Shown here in pieces: positions 13,946-14,893 of a stretch of DNA of 14,893 nt. A program made the translations under genes and the position numbers. The DNA lies in the NCBI GenBank assembly GCA_036660615.1, contig JAVXAG010000038.1, positions 1-14,893 on the forward strand. The letters run 5' to 3'. Source of the stretch: JAVXAG01 sp036660615 (lineage in GTDB: Bacteria; Bacillota; Clostridia; Peptostreptococcales; Anaerovoracaceae). The stretch's first letter is position 1; each line of letters starts with the position of its first letter. The notes under the pieces were generated by a model that was not told where the DNA came from, searched no databases, and saw only the letters and a program-made list of their open reading frames with translations.

Positions 13946-14647
13946 TTAAATATAATCATTCCTGTTCAAATAGTTTTTTATGCTATCTCTTTTTTCTAAA
14001 ACTTTGTTAACTCTTTCTCTTGAATAGTTTCCACTATCTACTGTGCCTGAACCATACATATATGCTGCTAGTCCTTTTGAAACGCTATCATAGCGTCTTA
14101 CTAAGGTTCCTAAATATTTGGCGCCAACTTTTATACCAGCCTCTGCTTTTAGTAGTGACATAGGTTTATAACCATTAGCTCTTGCCAAGCTTGCACTGGC
14201 TTGCATCATTCCATAGTATCCAGCTGGATTGTATGACTTTTCGTGGAAATTGCTTTCTGACTGAGCAACAGCCATAACTACTTTTTCATCAACATTATAC
14301 TTGTCGGAGTACTTAATAAAATATCCCGCCATGTTCATTGATTTTTCTCTGCCAATATTTCCATTCTTGTATCTAATATAAGCGGCTAAGCCTCTCTTAT
14401 ATTTTTGTTTTGCTTTTTCTGCCTTTTCTTTTTTAGTGTCTTTATCATCATTTGAAACAACTTCTTCCTTTACGTCTTGATCTACGTCTGGGGCTATTGT
14501 TTCTGATTCCATATCTACTGTTGTTGCATTAGCACTGGGATTTACTAAAATCTCCGTTTCATTACTATACTCTGCTGCGTAAATAGAAATTGATGAGAAT
14601 AATATCATGGTAATAGACATACATAAAATTATAATTTTCTTTGCCAT
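13946..14647 (-). CDS. Secreted lytic transglycosylase (SLT domain)
   Basis: A cell-wall enzyme that cleaves the glycan strands of peptidoglycan with formation of 1,6-anhydro-muramic acid. A signal peptide covers about residues 1-25, with likely cleavage near AAE. A low-complexity acidic and lysine-rich linker follows (about 26-85). The goose-type/SLT fold starts around residue 105: the catalytic glutamate is in QSESNF (Glu131), followed by GYYGMMQ (143-149) and AAYMYGSG (194-201), the counterpart of the usual AYNAG motif. It is 233 residues long. GAGGAG lies 5 nt before the ATG. It has its own terminator and so forms a separate unit from the mtnA operon. Confidence 0.9.
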   Translation of the reverse strand: MAKKIIILCMSITMILFSSISIYAAEYSNETEILVNPSANATTVDMESETIAPDVDQDVKEEVVSNDDKDTKKEKAEKAKQKYKRGLAAYIRYKNGNIGREKSMNMAGYFIKYSDKYNVDEKVVMAVAQSESNFHEKSYNPAGYYGMMQASASLARANGYKPMSLLKAEAGIKVGAKYLGTLVRRYDSVSKGLAAYMYGSGTVDSGNYSRERVNKVLEKRDSIKNYLNRNDYI

Positions 14648-14712
14648 TTCTTCTCCTCTTTTTCTCTAAAAGTTTCCCGAAGGATTTCGTTCTGTGTTTT
14701 AACCACTCCACT

Positions 14713-14741
14713 ATTATAAACGAATGACAAGTCTTTTGCAC
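14713..14741 (-). promoter_or_regulatory. Possible promoter of the lytic transglycosylase gene
   Basis: A perfect TATAAT -10 box (14718-14713) lies about 65 nt upstream of the start codon. The -35 region at 17-bp spacing, GTGCAA, is poor, so an activator may be needed. A dyad, ACCAT-N4-ATGGT (14740-14753), abuts the -35 position and could be an operator. Confidence 0.45.
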
Positions 14742-14777
14742 CATTGTGATGGTTAAATTCACAACCTCTTCACAGGA

Positions 14778-14883
14778 CAAGTACGGTTTTTGTTTCCAAA
14801 AACAAAAAGTTTTGTTTTTATTTATATCCGTACAACAAATAAGTACAATTTTTGGTGTTGTTCCTTAATTTGTCTTAAGAAAC
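14778..14883. other. Dyad-rich untranslated region
   Basis: No gene is visible from 14648 to the window end. The outer part is full of symmetry. GTTTTTG-TTTC-CAAAAAC (14786-14803) competes for the same bases as AAAAACAAAA-AG-TTTTGTTTTT (14798-14819). Both lie inside a GTACGG/CCGTAC pair (14781-14786 and 14828-14833; the first arm shares its last G with the 14786-14803 stem). GTTCCTTAA-N6-TTAAGAAAC (14860-14883, one mismatch) follows. AGAGGAA at the very end on the plus strand could be a ribosome binding site for a divergent gene outside the window. Confidence 0.4.
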
Positions 14884-14893
14884 AAAAGAGGAA

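Noticed and set aside
14565..14780. 71-codon minus-strand frame starting at TTG
   Set aside because: It overlaps the start and signal peptide of the lytic transglycosylase in another frame, has no ribosome binding site and covers the promoter.
1..14893. tRNA, rRNA, CRISPR array, insertion sequence or phage genes
   Set aside because: No cloverleaf, regular spacer-repeat array, transposase, integrase or attachment-site repeat was seen on either strand.

Overview
This window looks like chromosomal DNA from a low-GC anaerobic Firmicute of the class Clostridia. Three things point there: AT-rich sequence with strong AGGAGG-type ribosome binding sites, the scpA-scpB and rluB housekeeping genes, and a SCIFF (six cysteines in forty-five) ranthipeptide cassette, which is characteristic of Clostridia. 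All convincing genes lie on the minus strand, so transcription runs from the high to the low coordinates. Assignment below class level is not possible by eye.

Reading in the direction of transcription, a separate unit comes first: a structured upstream region (about 14,650-14,893), a secreted lytic transglycosylase (14647-13946) and its intrinsic terminator. A good promoter (TTGATT-N17-TATAAT, 13888-13860) then starts what looks like one very long operon. Its genes are mtnA (methylthioribose-1-phosphate isomerase), an EamA-family transporter, scpA, scpB, a shikimate-kinase-like gene, an ABC-F ATPase, a hybrid sensor histidine kinase coupled to a small lipoprotein, a D,D-carboxypeptidase, a PyrK-like Fe-S flavoprotein, the SCIFF peptide scfA, its radical SAM maturase scfB, a GidA-like FAD oxidoreductase and rluB. 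A strong hairpin terminator lies at 15-55. Gaps inside the run are short and several junctions overlap (ATGA, TAATG or 8 nt). No internal U-tailed terminator is obvious except two hairpins that double as ribosome-binding-site locks.

The backbone scpA-scpB ... D,D-carboxypeptidase ... rluB recalls the Bacillus subtilis scpA-scpB-ypuI-dacB-spmA-spmB-rluB order. Here it appears interrupted by signalling, resistance-type ATPase and peptide-maturation genes.

The most interesting part is 912-4758. A 49-residue SCIFF precursor (3767-3618) overlaps its maturase by one base. The pair sits between two unusual cysteine-rich flavoproteins, which could be electron-transfer partners for the radical SAM enzyme. 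Other points of note are two hairpins that bury a Shine-Dalgarno sequence just before a U-run and the start codon; an ABC-F protein whose lesions all fall in one ATP site; a carboxypeptidase with KIG in place of KTG; and a GC-rich repeat island between rluB and its terminator, which carries a 43-codon frame with a repeated ADGRTD.
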